Assembly (NCBI GenBank): GCA_947652115.1
Contig: OX393566.1
Coordinates: forward strand, 12,508,897-12,572,896
Source of the DNA: Blastomussa wellsi
Taxonomy: Eukaryota; Cnidaria; Anthozoa; Scleractinia; Plerogyridae
Length of the DNA stretch: 64,000 nucleotides
Direction: 5' to 3'
Shown: piece after piece, positions 53,094 through 63,998 of the stretch
Layout: the number at the start of each line of letters is the position of its first letter
How positions within the stretch are numbered: position 1 is the stretch's first letter
Made by a program: the position numbers and the translations under genes
The notes under the pieces: generated by a model
What the model was told of the DNA's origin: nothing
Databases searched by the model: none
The model's input: the letters and a program-made list of their open reading frames with translations, nothing else

Positions 53094-53485
53094 ATGGTTG
53101 AAGAACAGCAACCGCCCGCGAGCCAAGTAACTTCACAAACTCCGAAGCCCGCCAAAAATCCCAAGCAATTGGAGGCTGCTTTAAAATTCCTTGCTGAAAG
53201 GCGTACCAAGCTGCGTACGCAAAATATGCGCGAGACCGCACCAAACTTCTTGACTGGATTGCAACAAACGCTCAAATAAAAGAGGAGGCGAAACAAAGCT
53301 TCACCAACACTGACTACGCTTTCAAACTCTACAACCAGGGACACCCTGAAGAACGGATGTCGCCTCCCAAAGAACCCAAATTCTCTAATTTTTATCAGCC
53401 AAGCGAGCAACAGAAAAATGGTGAACTTGTTTTCGTTGGCGCGGGGGCTCTCGCTCTGGGTTGGGCAGCATTGCGGGTCCTTTAA
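53094..53485 (+). pseudogene. Small tail-anchored Polinton-1 protein
   Basis: Starts MVEEQQPPASQVTSQ; after a frameshift near 53200 continues with TKLLDWIATNAQIKEE, a Pro-rich stretch (EERMSPPKEPKF) and a C-terminal hydrophobic helix (ELVFVGAGALALGWAAL) to 53485. Probably a membrane protein of the virion. CATATAACAATG at the start resembles the preceding gene. Confidence 0.45.
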
Positions 53486-53508
53486 ACTTTTTTTTGCTCT
53501 TTATAGTG

Positions 53509-54525
53509 ATGGATGCAAAACTTGCAAATATATACTACAACTCGGGGGGATATTGGAAAGGTATTGCTGCTGTCAAAAAATTATCCAAGGCCGCCAAGGT
53601 GTCGGAAGACGCCGCAAAAAAAGTGGTTGGTCAAACAAGCTCTATGGCAGATTTTCCTGCCCGCTCCGAGGCATATTCCAAGACCAAAATTTGACGTGCC
53701 CACACCCAATGCGGTTCACCAGGCAGACCTTCTTTTTTTGCCACACGACAAACTGCCCCGCGGCCGCAAAGTTTTTAAATATGCGCTTACCGTTGTGGAC
53801 GTGGCCAGCCGCTTCAAAGAAGCCGAACCCCTGACTTCGAAAAATTCTGATGAGGTCGCGCGGGCCTTTAAAAAAATTTACAAGCGCGGGCCACTCCAAT
53901 GGCCTCAACTGCTGCAGGTTGATCCCAGGCGCGAATTCATGGGCGCCGTGACGAAAGAAATGGAAAAACACAAAACCGTTATTCGGCGTGGACGTGTTTA
54001 CATTCACCGCGACCAAGCAATTGTTGAACGTTTCAATCGCACCCTTGCTGAACGCTTGTTCGGACACCAATATGCTGTGGAAATGCGTCTGCCTGAGGGT
54101 CAACGGTCCACGGCGTGGGTGAAAAGACTTCCTGAAGTTGTTGCCGCTTTGAACAACGAGAAGACAAGCCTTATCGGCAAGAAACCCGCAGAAGCTATCA
54201 AAGAAAAAGCTGTTTATTCCAAACCATCAACTCCTTATAGAAGGCCTGTTGGAAAGGATGAAAAATCCTCCCCTCTCTTGTTCAAGTTTGTTATCTTTAC
54301 TATACGGGAGAGTTGGAAGGTGGGGGAAAGAAGAGAGCCACAGACCCGATCTGGTCGTTGAAAGTTTTTAATATTGAAAGATCTTTTTCTAAACCAAATC
54401 AACCCGTTCTCTATTATTTGCACGACGGGCCAGGGCGCGGCTTTGTGCATGAAGAGCTCATGGTTGTCCCTCCAAACACCGTTCTCCTGCCGGCAAACTT
54501 GAACAGTGGTCTTTTAAAGAAATAG
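53509..54525 (+). pseudogene. Retroviral-type integrase of Polinton-1
   Basis: N-terminal DAKLANIYYNSGGYWKG, frameshift near 53640, then the core: HQADLLFLPHDK (D), LLQVDPRREFMG (D), DQAIVERFNRTL (E), AERLFGHQYAVEM. A second frameshift near 54290 leads to a C-terminal SH3-like part (DPIWSLKVFNIER, GRGFVHEELMVV) to 54525. DDE residues are intact. No chromodomain is seen, unlike the Polinton-2 integrase. Confidence 0.82.
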
Positions 54526-54539
54526 ATGTATTTTGAAAA

Positions 54540-54833
54540 ATGGGAAGTGGACACAACGGTGTGTTAATTTCCAAGTCAAACATATGCAAAAAATTTGTTC
54601 CTGCCGTCAATCATTGGGTTCTTAATGAGAGAAAAACGCTTGGGAAAGAAGAAGCCATTTTTGCTGACCCTTTGTTAATTGACTTTTTACGCAGTTTGAA
54701 TCCGCGCGATGTTGTCCGAGTCCTTGGGGTTCATTCAACCCCAAATTCTGACAAATCAACATCAGCCAAAGCTGCTGCAGCTTCTGCCAAATCAACATCT
54801 GCCAAATCAAGTTCAGCTTCTGCGAACCCGTAA
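54540..54833 (+). CDS. Small Polinton-1 protein with Ser/Ala tail
   Basis: 97 residues, open. N-terminal part ICKKFVPAVNHWVLNERKT, C-terminal repeats of STSAKAAAAS type that overlap the last codons of the polymerase gene on the other strand. I do not recognise it. The low-complexity tail could be an artefact of the overlap. Confidence 0.4.
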   Translation: MGSGHNGVLISKSNICKKFVPAVNHWVLNERKTLGKEEAIFADPLLIDFLRSLNPRDVVRVLGVHSTPNSDKSTSAKAAAASAKSTSAKSSSASANP

Positions 54834-54837
54834 GCTT

Positions 54838-57800
54838 TTGTATGAATCCCGTCATCCGCTATCCAGCGTTTGAATCAAACGCGGACAGTGAAATCTTGTT
54901 TACATGCACTCCGTAGATTTGATGACCCTCGCTTCGAAGAATGTTCATTCCGTGCCATAGCTGTTTTGCGCCAGATAGCGTTTCCTTAAACTGTTCATGC
55001 TTGATTTGTTCTTGACAACACACTTTTTTACGCCCTTCGCTTTTTTGATGTTTTTTTCATCCGCCTTTAGAATGGAGTACATTTTTGACCTCAGACAAAC
55101 GCACTCTGTAATCGGCGTTCCGGCGCATTCATCTTTCATCTTACCCAAGACCTTTTTGTTCTCGTTTGAGTGAAGCGGATGCTCCTTCGGATAATCGCTT
55201 GTGTCATAAAGAAAAAAATTTCTTGCGATGTCTTTGTAGACGTCTTCCGTTTCTATCTCAAGCAGAAGGCTGTCAGTGTCTGTGTACAATAGCTCGCACT
55301 TTTCACCGTATTGCTTTTTCAGCTTGTTGTAGAAAAAGTCGTACATCAGGATTTTGCTGTTGTCGAGGATCGTCATGCCCGTGTAAACTGGCTTGTTCAG
55401 AAGCAAGCGGCTTTTGTGCATGTGGATTCCCGCCATGTCGTTTGTGAATTCGGCAAACCTTGAGTACAAAGGGCTTGCGACCAGCTTCCTTATTTTATTT
55501 TCCTCTGCGCTTCGCACGATTTTTATGTCAACACGTTTTCGCAGGTTTTCCATCGTTTTCCCGAAAACCGAGTTGTTCATGAACTTGTACAAGTTCTTTT
55601 CAAAGTTGCTCTTTGAGTTTTTTCTGAACTCTGTGTTCATCATGATATAAGGCTCCATCCAACGTTCTTGTTCGAACTCCAGCACCCTGTGCACGTGCTT
55701 AAGTTTCATTCCCTGGGAGAGATAAAACTGAAGGTTTCTGTAATGGACGACGTAGTGGTTTTTGTCTTCGAGCGTCAGCAGCAGCTTCTTGCTGCCTGGA
55801 GGCATTTTTATATCCAAATCGTTCATCATCTTCTTTTGGTAGTCCGACATCTTCTCTTTTTTTACTTCCTTTTTTTCCGGTGCAAGCGGATAGCTGTTGT
55901 GCTCCTTGTGCAGTTCTGTGGGATATTCAAGATCAGCTTCGAGAATCCACCCATTTCTTGCATTCTCTTTTTTCTTCACAACCTCTTCCTCTGTGGGCAT
56001 AACACGTTTCCATTTGAAATCCCTTTTCAGCAGGGGCTTGCACATTGCCCATCCGTAAAGATTTATTGCATCGAGATAGATGATGTATTTTTTCGGCTCG
56101 TTGGGGTCATAGTCTTTCAACAACGGGTTGTTTGCCTTTGCATACCTCTTTCTTGCCATTGAAATTCCACCACGCATTCCCCTTTCCACAAAGAGATGCA
56201 TTTCAAGGTCTGTGAATAGCTCCAGTTCAACTCTCGTCATTTTCAGGAGCGCGTCCCATGAGAAACCTGACAACGTGAAATAATGTGCAGGATCCAAACC
56301 GTACTTCTCTGCGCACAGTTTTCGGAAATTCTCGAAAACGTCTGCCAGCAGAGCGACGTCCGTTTTGACATAGAGATCATGATAGTCGCCCAGTGTTTTA
56401 CACTCAGAAACCTCCCAAACCTTCTGCGCATGCGCGTACTCTTCGTCTGTTATGTGCTCGTCTGAGAGTTTGCTGAAGAACTCTTCTTTGTCTGGCAGCT
56501 TTGTCTCACTGAATCTTTCCCATGTGTTCATGTACTCGTAAGGATAGATTCCTTTTTTATAAAGTAGTTCACTGCCGTTTGAGATGCTTGCTGTTTATTT
56601 TTAGACACTCCTTTGGTGTAGCGGAAACAACTGCATCAAGGCTTCCAAGGAGAAAGTTTAAACTGTCTATGAAATGCAAATTTCCCATTGAAAATGTTAT
56701 GTACCTTTCCATGTTATTGGCAATGCACCGGACTTCTTTCTGCTGTTGGGACATCGCTTGCATAAGGTGATGCGCATCATATCCCCTGAGGTTGTGAAAT
56801 ACGATAGGAATTGGAACAGTTTTGGGTTTTATACGCAATTTAAAATTGCACTCGTTGTGCGCAGCTCCTCGGAACCTGCCGGTGGTCTTTTACCGCGTCT
56901 CTAAAGTTTTTCTGAAGCAGTGGTTCTGCACAGAATAAACACGTTTCCTGATTTTTCGCAATCCATTGATCGTTTTTGTCTTTTATGTCTTTTATTGTTT
57001 TTAGTCTTATGAAATCTAATTCTTTCTGTGCTTTGTAAAAGCATTTTTTGTGGCTTTGACCGCAATAGTTGTCTGTTGCATACCAAACTGGCAATGAGTC
57101 AAGCAATTGATCTTTTATGAAACTCTTGTTGCAAATATGACAATCTGTTGCGGTTTTGAATTTTTCCCAGTCTTCTGCTTCCATCTCAACTGGCTTTGGT
57201 GTGGCCAAACCTTCTCTTATTTTCTCCTCTTCCTGCAGAATGTCACTAAGAAACGTTCCAACCGCATTATCACCTCTGTATACTTTTTGCCCTGTAATTT
57301 CACCATCACTTCTTACAACCATGTACGCATAGCCGCTTGCTTCGTGCCATTCTGTCTTCTCCGTATAGCTTTTTTGCTTGCTCTCAAGCCCTCGCTCACA
57401 GCCTGGAATCTTTTCAACCAAAGCCTCAAAGTCCGCGTATATCACGTATGGCGCTTTCATCTGCTTGTGATGATTTTTGAAAGAAAGAGTGTTTTTCCCC
57501 TCTTCCAGCATCTCGATCCTTGTAGGCCTGCCATTCACACCGTTGCAATATTTTTTATGGTCTTCGAGCACCTCCGCTCGTGTGAAACGTGATAAGCACA
57601 TCATGCAGTAGAAAGTTCTATTATTAATATTTTTATCAAACAGCAAAGCAGAGACCCGTTTTACATAACAAAAGTGCTGTTTTTCTCCTCTCTCTATTAG
57701 CATAAGGTTTATCCTTTCTAAATTTTTCTCTTTCTCACTTATCCTGTGTACAATTACTCTTTCATCTTCCCAACCAAAGACGTTTATTGCCAAGTGTGGG

Positions 57801-58523
57801 TTCTGCTTCTCAAGCTTATCAATCTGTTTCACCGGTGTTGGGAAATCGATACCTTGGTAGTTTATTCCGTCGTTTTCCGGATATTTGCTTGGTCTTTGTG
57901 GATCTTTTGTTGCAGGGAATAAAGCAGCTCTTAGTGCCCACTTCAAAACGTTCGTTGTCTCTGTTTTTGACATTTACTATGGCCTTCTTTTTTGCAAGAT
58001 TGGTTGGAAGAGGTAAATATGTTCCTCCACGCAGTGGCTCAAAGCGTGCTACATTCACGTATGCAGAATCTATATCAACAACATCCCAATCTGAACCCAA
58101 TTCTGACCAGTTTTCTATTTCTCCATTGATTTTTTCTATGAAATTATTGAATTCAGTTTCAATTTCTTCCTCTTCATGCCTTTGTATAACATGGGGCTCT
58201 GTTTCTTTGAAACAATGTGACATATATTGCATTTCTCCATTTTTTTCTCTTGAAAAGTTTACTTTTAACCCAAAACTTACTTTTATGTTATTTAACGTAT
58301 GGAGTTCTTGTTTAACCAAATCTGTGTACTTTGCTTTGTTTTCTCTTGCGAACACCAAAATGTCTTTGTTGTTTGGGTCTTCTTTGGATGGAAGCATCCA
58401 CCAAACACGAAGCCATTCCCGGTAATTTGTTTGTGATATCATAAACCTGTCATGTACGCCTTCATTTTTTGGGTGTTGTTCTTGTTCAAGAAATTCTTCC
58501 AGAAATTCGTTTGGTACAGCCAT
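54838..58523 (-). pseudogene. polB: Protein-primed DNA polymerase B (Polinton-1)
   Basis: ATG at 58521-58523 lies at the inner edge of the right terminal repeat. Exo I (YADFEALVEK), Exo II (NLRGYDAHH), Exo III (YHDLYVKTDVALLADVFE), motif A (YLDAINLYGWAM), motif B (NNSVFGKTMENL) and motif C (LYTDTDSLLLEIE) are all intact, spread over shifted frames: breaks near 57960, 56880, 56575 and 55000, and another near the C-terminus. The gene is convergent with the integrase cluster. The N-terminal 200 residues (with DVVDIDSAYVNVARFE) should include the terminal-protein-like part of the family. Confidence 0.9.
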
Positions 58524-59113
58524 GTTTTCGTATATACTTGTGCTGATATTTCTTCAAATGGAAAATATTTCTTGCGCAATATTACAAGTGCATGCATTTC
58601 TTCAACAGGGAATATTATTTGTGTCACACCGCTCGCTTTGGCTGTGTTTGCGACACACATGTTTTGTGACATTCGCTCGCTTAGCGGGTCACGCGATTTT
58701 TTGTGTTTGCGTTTGTCACACACTGTTTTGAGATTCTGGACACACACAAGCTACCAACCCGCTGCCACCTCCTGTCACCCCTCCACCCCTGCCACCACCC
58801 ACTGCCACCACTCCACCACCACTTAGCAACCGCTCCGCAACAACGCAACCACACACAAAGACAATACTGGTTCTGGCTGCGCCAAGTAAAGTCAAGTAAA
58901 AAAGTAAGCAAAATATCTAAAGTTTCTGTCTGCTTATGTTTGGCAAAGCAAATAGTATAATTATAACCGAAGTCACTACAGGCTGGGTGGGTGGGGGGAT
59001 AGGAGGCCTGCAGGAGTACTCTCACCTATGTAGATGACCGTGACAAATGAAGAAACGTTACAGACAGAAATGTTTCCCTGTCTGCCCGTCTGCGCAACAG
59101 AAACATTGTGTTT
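58524..59113 (-). repeat. Polinton-1 right terminal inverted repeat
   Basis: Complement of 8977-9552 with a small extra repeat (CCACCACC region near 58790). Its C-rich block 58745-58850 is the complement of the left G-rich block. It ends at the polymerase ATG. Confidence 0.88.
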
Positions 59114-59218
59114 GTGTAGGGTGCGTGACATGTTTCGTTGAGTACGTGACTGCGAACTCATGAACCGCAATGGATGGTGGGAACGAGAGTGAGAGGAAAA
59201 CCATGTGCTCGAAAGGCA
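59114..59218 (+). repeat. Partial Gypsy LTR inside the right terminal repeat
   Basis: 105 bp from TGTGTAGGG to GAAAGGCA matches the 5' part of the 171-bp Gypsy LTR (minus-strand sense), in inverted orientation to the left copy. The same AACACAATG flank follows it on the Polinton side. The rest of the LTR is absent. Confidence 0.85.
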
Positions 59219-59219
59219 T

Positions 59220-59260
59220 AGACAATACTGGTTCTGGCACAGCCAGAACCAGTATTGTCT
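59220..59260. repeat. 41-bp palindrome, 19-bp perfect arms
   Basis: AGACAATACTGGTTCTGGC (59220-59238), three bases, then its exact complement to 59260. A copy of the arm is inside each Polinton-1 terminal repeat (9213-9231 and 58859-58877). Confidence 0.85.
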
Positions 59261-59322
59261 TTGTCTGTACGTCAATCTTAGTTTATTTTAATTGCAATAA
59301 GGCATTCAAGAGGCAAACCATT

Positions 59323-59506
59323 TGTAGTGTATACGATGCTAATGCAAGCGCGTAGAAGCGAGAGAATGAATGTGATGTAATACACACGGGATAATTTGCA
59401 TGTACTATAGATAGCGTGTGTTGTAATTTATTCGGGAGTTAGCGTTCTGAGTTGGGAGTGTAACAGTCGTGAATAAAGTGTGTTTTAACCTAACCGCGGT
59501 ACTACA
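59323..59506 (+). mobile_element. Solo LTR, 184 bp
   Basis: TGTAGTGTAT at the start, CGGTACTACA at the end, AATAAA near the 3' side. Flanked by the exact 5-bp duplication CCATT (59318-59322 and 59507-59511). The R1 copy shows the empty site (caaaCCATTctcg at 718-727). Left by recombination between the two LTRs of a retrotransposon. Confidence 0.9.
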
Positions 59507-60656
59507 CCATTCTCGTTCTCAGAGCCCTACTTTCTTTGGGTCACGTGGTTAAAAGAAAAAACGTGGCCCTGGGGACGAGGATGGCAGCAAACGTGACTGT
59601 CAACGTTTGCAACCTGATACTTTTGTTTGTTTCTTGCAAGCGTTTGTAACTTGATACTTTTGTTTTTTCTCTCGCAAACGTATGTAACATGATACTTTTG
59701 ATTCTCGAAAACATATTAAAAGATGTGTTTCTTTTTCAAGGCCAGAAATAACTGGTAGAACGTTAAATATCTGATGTAAAAATTGAAAGGGAAAAATTTT
59801 GTTTCATTCAAAAAGCAATTTTTCATTGAAGTGATAAACAAGAACTAATTTAATTATCAAATAATCACGGAATATTACATTCTTTTTCCGTTGCCGCCAT
59901 TCGGTTAAAACGTAAAATTTTCTTTATATACAAGGATATCGATTTATCTAGGAAGCGTTTTAACGAAAAGTATTGAAGGTAAACAGCTTTGCTTGACCAA
60001 GAGTTTCCAGCACCGGTGAAAACTAAATACCTCAAACAATAATTCAATTTATTTGCAGTTTTCGGAAGGCGCCACGGAGTCTACTGCAACATTTGGGAAC
60101 TTTCCTTGCTTCAAACTTGAAAAAAGTCTTATCCAAACATCAATGTTTTGATTCTTCTTTTTCAGTGAACTATCCATTAATGCAAAAGATTAAACCCTGG
60201 CAGAGACTTAGCCGTAACGCAAGGCGCTTGGCAGTGTGCAACAATACCTTCAAATTCAGGAAGTTTACCGTATGTGACAAATTCGGGGGAAAGCTAGAAC
60301 AACGTTTGCACGTGTGTCCATTAAAAGGAGAAATAGACAAGACGCTGGAGAGAAATAATACGCTTCTCTTTATTTGAACCCTGAAAAACACAATACTTTC
60401 AAAACTGCAGAAAAACTCTCAAATACACAGGTTTGGGTTATGCCACACAAAAGATATGCAACCACAATACTGAACAGGAAAAAATGTGTCGACACCCAAA
60501 ATAAGTCAAAATATATTCCTCCTACCCGACTAAAATCAGAGAGCATTAAAACGAACGCGCCTTACACGTTGTGTTCTACAGTAAGGAAGAGTACAAGACG
60601 TTCCAGTATGATTCCGTATTTGCGTGGTTTAACTTCCATCTTAATTTTGTAGTGTG

Positions 60657-60912
60657 CCATTCTCGTCCCCAGAGGCCGCGATTCGTTTGGTCAGCACCAA
60701 GGAATTGAGACCTCTGGCCGCAACCAAATTGTTAGCATGCGTAGAGAACTCGTTTTGTACCTTTCAGCCAATCAGATTTGTCAGATTTGATTTTGTGCAT
60801 GCGCAGAGTGACGGGAAGTCCGAAAATCACGGACTTCCGGTGTTGGACCTTCCCAGAGGTCGCGATTGTTGGTGCTGACCAAAAGGATTGCGGCCTCTGG
60901 GGACGAGAATGA
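60657..60912. mobile_element. MITE, second copy in R2
   Basis: Copy of the 1828-2051 element with a 27-bp additional segment (around 60737). Termini CCATTCTCGTCCCC and GGGGACGAGAATG. Confidence 0.65.
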
Positions 60913-61276
60913 TAGTGTGCAGTAAAGTAACACAAACTAGTCTTCTGCGCATGCGTTGGGAGGAAATCGCTTTGTCCAAGGAACTGTAAAGATAGTACCA
61001 CAAGGCAGGTATGGAGTTTTCTGAAACATATATATACCTTTTGATGTGCAAAGAGCAGTAGTGCAGATACCAGCATTTTACGTGGTACAGTGCACACAGG
61101 TTCCTACTAGCCCCCCACCCCCTCTGCAAGACTAATTAATTAATTGGTATTAATTAATTAAACAAACATTACAGTTCACACATTAGTGCTTTACACCTTT
61201 AGTGCCTTAGTTCCTTAGTGGGTTAGAAGAGGACAGCCCACGACACATCATCCCAATAGTGCACTCTGCACTAAAA

Positions 61277-61891
61277 AGTCAAGAATAATAAATATTAATA
61301 AAACTAGACCAACAACACTTAATTATAAATTCCATGTATTACAGTGAGGAAAACACACATACACATCAGGCCCCGGTTGTTCTAAGGGTGGATAACGCTA
61401 TCCACCGGATAAATCCCTATCCAGTGTATAGCGGCGCTTGATCGCCGCTAGCTGGACCGTACAAATCGCACTGATCGAAGCAACAAATATCGCACCAATA
61501 TTTCTTTCATGGAACGCCTCCTTTAATGACTTTAATGTTGCTTCTGACCGTGAAACTAAAAATAATTGATTCACAAAATTAGGAACAAGAAATTAACTAT
61601 AGAAATACTCGAGGTAAATTAAACTTACATTGTTGCCGGATCTGGCGAGAGTTGACACTGAATAAACAAGACCTTTCCTTCCTTCGATAAAAACGACAGA
61701 CAACTTCTTTCTATTAAACCACGAGTGCTTGCGAATTCGATCGAATTATTGAATTACACAATAGGTCTGTGGAAATGCGATACTACTTAAGGAACGCGTG
61801 ACGAGGCACCTAGTGTGACTTAATAGATTATTAATTGGACGATTACTAAATCAAAACAAGGGATAAAACCCGTGCCTTAGGGGCACTTACA
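61277..61891. other. Likely 3' LTR region of BEL-2
   Basis: On the minus strand TTCAAGGGGAGCCA (purine-rich tract) is followed by TGTAAGTGCCCC at 61891, so the 3' LTR probably begins there and extends toward 61300-61600. The other LTR is outside the window, so the end cannot be fixed. A small element-like GGTTGTTCTAAGGGTGGAT (61377-) sits in this region. Confidence 0.45.
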
Positions 61892-61976
61892 TGGCTCCCC
61901 TTGAAATCACCGTATTTCAAAACAAAACGAAACATAATTAAAGAAACAAGTTCAGAGTTCATTGACATGTCCGTGT

Positions 61977-63998
61977 CTAGTCCTCCTTTGGAATGTCTTC
62001 GTTGAATGGCTCCCCATGCGGGAATCCCGGTCTTTCCTCTCTTGGCAGCAGCAGGACAAGCTTTTGAATGGGTCTTTCCAAAACTGATGGGGGATGCACT
62101 CTCTTGCCAGTGCTGGAGATATCAGGGTCTCCAATCGCTACCTTGACACTACGCACCAGTCCATCGGCCTTGTTATGGTACGTTTCTATCACACGAGCAA
62201 GGCTCCACCGATTCCTCGCCTTGTTGTCGTCTTTAACGATAACTACGTCGCCAACTTGCAGGTTACGGCGTGGCCTCGTCCACTTGGACCTCTCTTGTAA
62301 GATATGAAGAAATTCCTTCCTCCAACGGTCCCAGAATTCGCATGATAAATGCTGGACTCGTCGCCAACGTTTCCTTGAGTACAGGTCTTCTCTTTGAAAC
62401 ACGCCAGGCGGAGGTAGAACTGGCTTTGCTTTCATCGTGAGGATATGATTTGGCGTCAGTGGAGATAGTGACCCTGGATCGCTTAGATTGTCCACTGTCA
62501 GGGGACGGCTGTTCACGATCGCTTCGGTCTCACAAATCATCGTTTGAAAGGACTCTCCATCCAGGTAACTTGCACTCTTCTCCAGGAGGGCTGACAATAC
62601 GCTGCGAATGGTCCTGATTTGGCGTTCCCATACTCCTCCTGCATGGCTGGCTGATGGGGAATTCATCTTAAAGGTTATCCAATCACAATTCTCTTTCAAC
62701 ATCTCAGCACTGATCTTGCCTTGATCCATAGACTGCAACGCTTCGCGGAGCTCTCGTTTTGCTCCGATGAAATTCGTTCCTTGATCACTGCGCAGCTGAC
62801 GTACAGGACCCCTTCTGCAGATGAAACGACGCAGGGCGTTGAGGAACGAGTCAGTTTCCAAGGAGTTCAAGACTTCAAGATGTACGGCTCTTGATGCCAT
62901 GCATGTGAAGAGGGCAACATACTTCTTCACCTCCTTGCGCCCCTCCTTAATATACCATGGTCCACAGTAGTCGACAGCGCAGTAGGTGAAGGGGGGTGCC
63001 GGTTCCAGACGATCCTCCGGAAGGTCGGACATTTTCTGTTCCTGGACTGCACCTCGTAGCTTCCGGCAGGTGACACAATTTGCAATCTTGGATGCTACAG
63101 CTGATGTTCCGCCAATAACCCAGAATCCATTGGCTCGGATCTCGTTTAAGGACATTCCACGACCTTGATGTTGAACCTTCTCATGGTAGTGCTTAATGAT
63201 CAGACCTGTCACGTGGCCCTTCCTGGGAAGGATGACTGGGAACTTTGTTTTATCTGCGAAATTGCTTTGTTGGATCCGACCACCAATTCGCAGCACTCCA
63301 TCATGGTCAAGGAATGGGTCGAGGCGGTACAACGAGCTCGTTGCCTTCATGGCTCTCTTCTTCTGCTGCGCGGATGATCTATCTTGTCCTTCTTGAAACG
63401 GCTTTAACAGACCCATCTCCCTTGAAAAGGTGATCTTCTGGGCTGCTTTGAGAATCTCCCTTTCAGCTGATAAAATCTCTTCCACTGTCAGGGCAGGCCT
63501 TTGCTGACGTTTGGTTGGTTTAGCACAAATTTCCTTCTTGGAGGACGCCAGTTGACGGAGTTTTTGCTTGTAGCGTAGACAGATAGCAACGGCTCTACAA
63601 GCCCTATGCCAGTCCGAGAAGTAGCTTAAGCTCTCAACAAGGTTCCATGGCTCTTGCGTACTTGTTGCATAAGAAGTTACATTCTTCACCTCTGGATCGT
63701 CTGATGGCGTAACGAGGTCTTGAGCCTCGAGGGGTTGTGGCCACTGGTCTTCGGGCGTCCAAAGTAACTCTGGCCCTGAAATCCATCTTGAACTTTCGAC
63801 GAGTTCTTTGGCAGTGATACCACGCGATGCATCATCGGCTGGGTTACACTTCGTTTCGACGTGTCTCCATTGGCTAGGTGAGGTTTGGTCCCTTATTTGT
63901 TGAACACGGTTGGCTACGAACACGTGGAACCTCTTCGAGTCGTTCTTTATGTAGCCCAACACGACTTTACTGTCAGTCCAGAAGATTTCTTTTACACT
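61977..63998 (-). CDS. BEL/Pao polyprotein: RNase H end and integrase (partial)
   Basis: Open from the window edge (EIFWTDSKVVLGYIKND) to 61977. Contains NPADDASRGI, the integrase zinc region (HYHEKVQHQGRG, CVTCRKLRG), catalytic blocks TYCAVDYCGPWYI (D), QLRSDQGTNFIGAK (D) and SASHAGGVWERQIRTIRS (E), and the C-terminal LARVIETYHNKADGLVRSVK. All three acidic residues are present, unlike in BEL-1. 674 codons in view, no stop. The 5' half (gag, protease, RT) lies outside the window, so I cannot say if the element is complete. Confidence 0.9.
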   Translation of the reverse strand, partial: SVKEIFWTDSKVVLGYIKNDSKRFHVFVANRVQQIRDQTSPSQWRHVETKCNPADDASRGITAKELVESSRWISGPELLWTPEDQWPQPLEAQDLVTPSDDPEVKNVTSYATSTQEPWNLVESLSYFSDWHRACRAVAICLRYKQKLRQLASSKKEICAKPTKRQQRPALTVEEILSAEREILKAAQKITFSREMGLLKPFQEGQDRSSAQQKKRAMKATSSLYRLDPFLDHDGVLRIGGRIQQSNFADKTKFPVILPRKGHVTGLIIKHYHEKVQHQGRGMSLNEIRANGFWVIGGTSAVASKIANCVTCRKLRGAVQEQKMSDLPEDRLEPAPPFTYCAVDYCGPWYIKEGRKEVKKYVALFTCMASRAVHLEVLNSLETDSFLNALRRFICRRGPVRQLRSDQGTNFIGAKRELREALQSMDQGKISAEMLKENCDWITFKMNSPSASHAGGVWERQIRTIRSVLSALLEKSASYLDGESFQTMICETEAIVNSRPLTVDNLSDPGSLSPLTPNHILTMKAKPVLPPPGVFQREDLYSRKRWRRVQHLSCEFWDRWRKEFLHILQERSKWTRPRRNLQVGDVVIVKDDNKARNRWSLARVIETYHNKADGLVRSVKVAIGDPDISSTGKRVHPPSVLERPIQKLVLLLPREERPGFPHGEPFNEDIPKED

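Larger units (their letters stand above)
8977..59260. mobile_element. Polinton-1 (Maverick), outermost host element, degraded
   Basis: Its ends are long inverted repeats (8977-9552 and 58524-59113). The interior without BEL-1 is about 15.6 kb. Genes: Cys-rich protein (+), two-helix membrane protein (-), minor-capsid-like protein (-), unknown (+), coiled-coil membrane protein (-), major capsid (+), packaging ATPase (+), two small conserved genes (+), integrase (+), small protein (+) and DNA polymerase B (-). This is the Polinton gene set. No adenain protease is seen and may have been lost at the breakpoint near 48450 or the insertion near 49640-50695. Most genes carry frameshifts. True outer termini and target duplication are obscured by the Gypsy element and by a palindrome at 59220. 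Confidence 0.88.
59269..61276 (+). repeat. Direct repeat R2 (partner of R1)
   Basis: Same sequence blocks and order as 669-2392, with a solo LTR inserted at 59323-59506 and small insertions. It starts eight bases after the palindrome at the Polinton-1 edge. Confidence 0.8.

Noticed and set aside
9553..58523. CRISPR arrays or bacterial operons
   Set aside because: No spaced direct repeats and no Shine-Dalgarno logic; gene families are eukaryotic mobile elements.
61377..61450. Fold-back GGTTGTTCTAAGGGTGGAT segment as a complete MITE
   Set aside because: Only one end could be identified with confidence.
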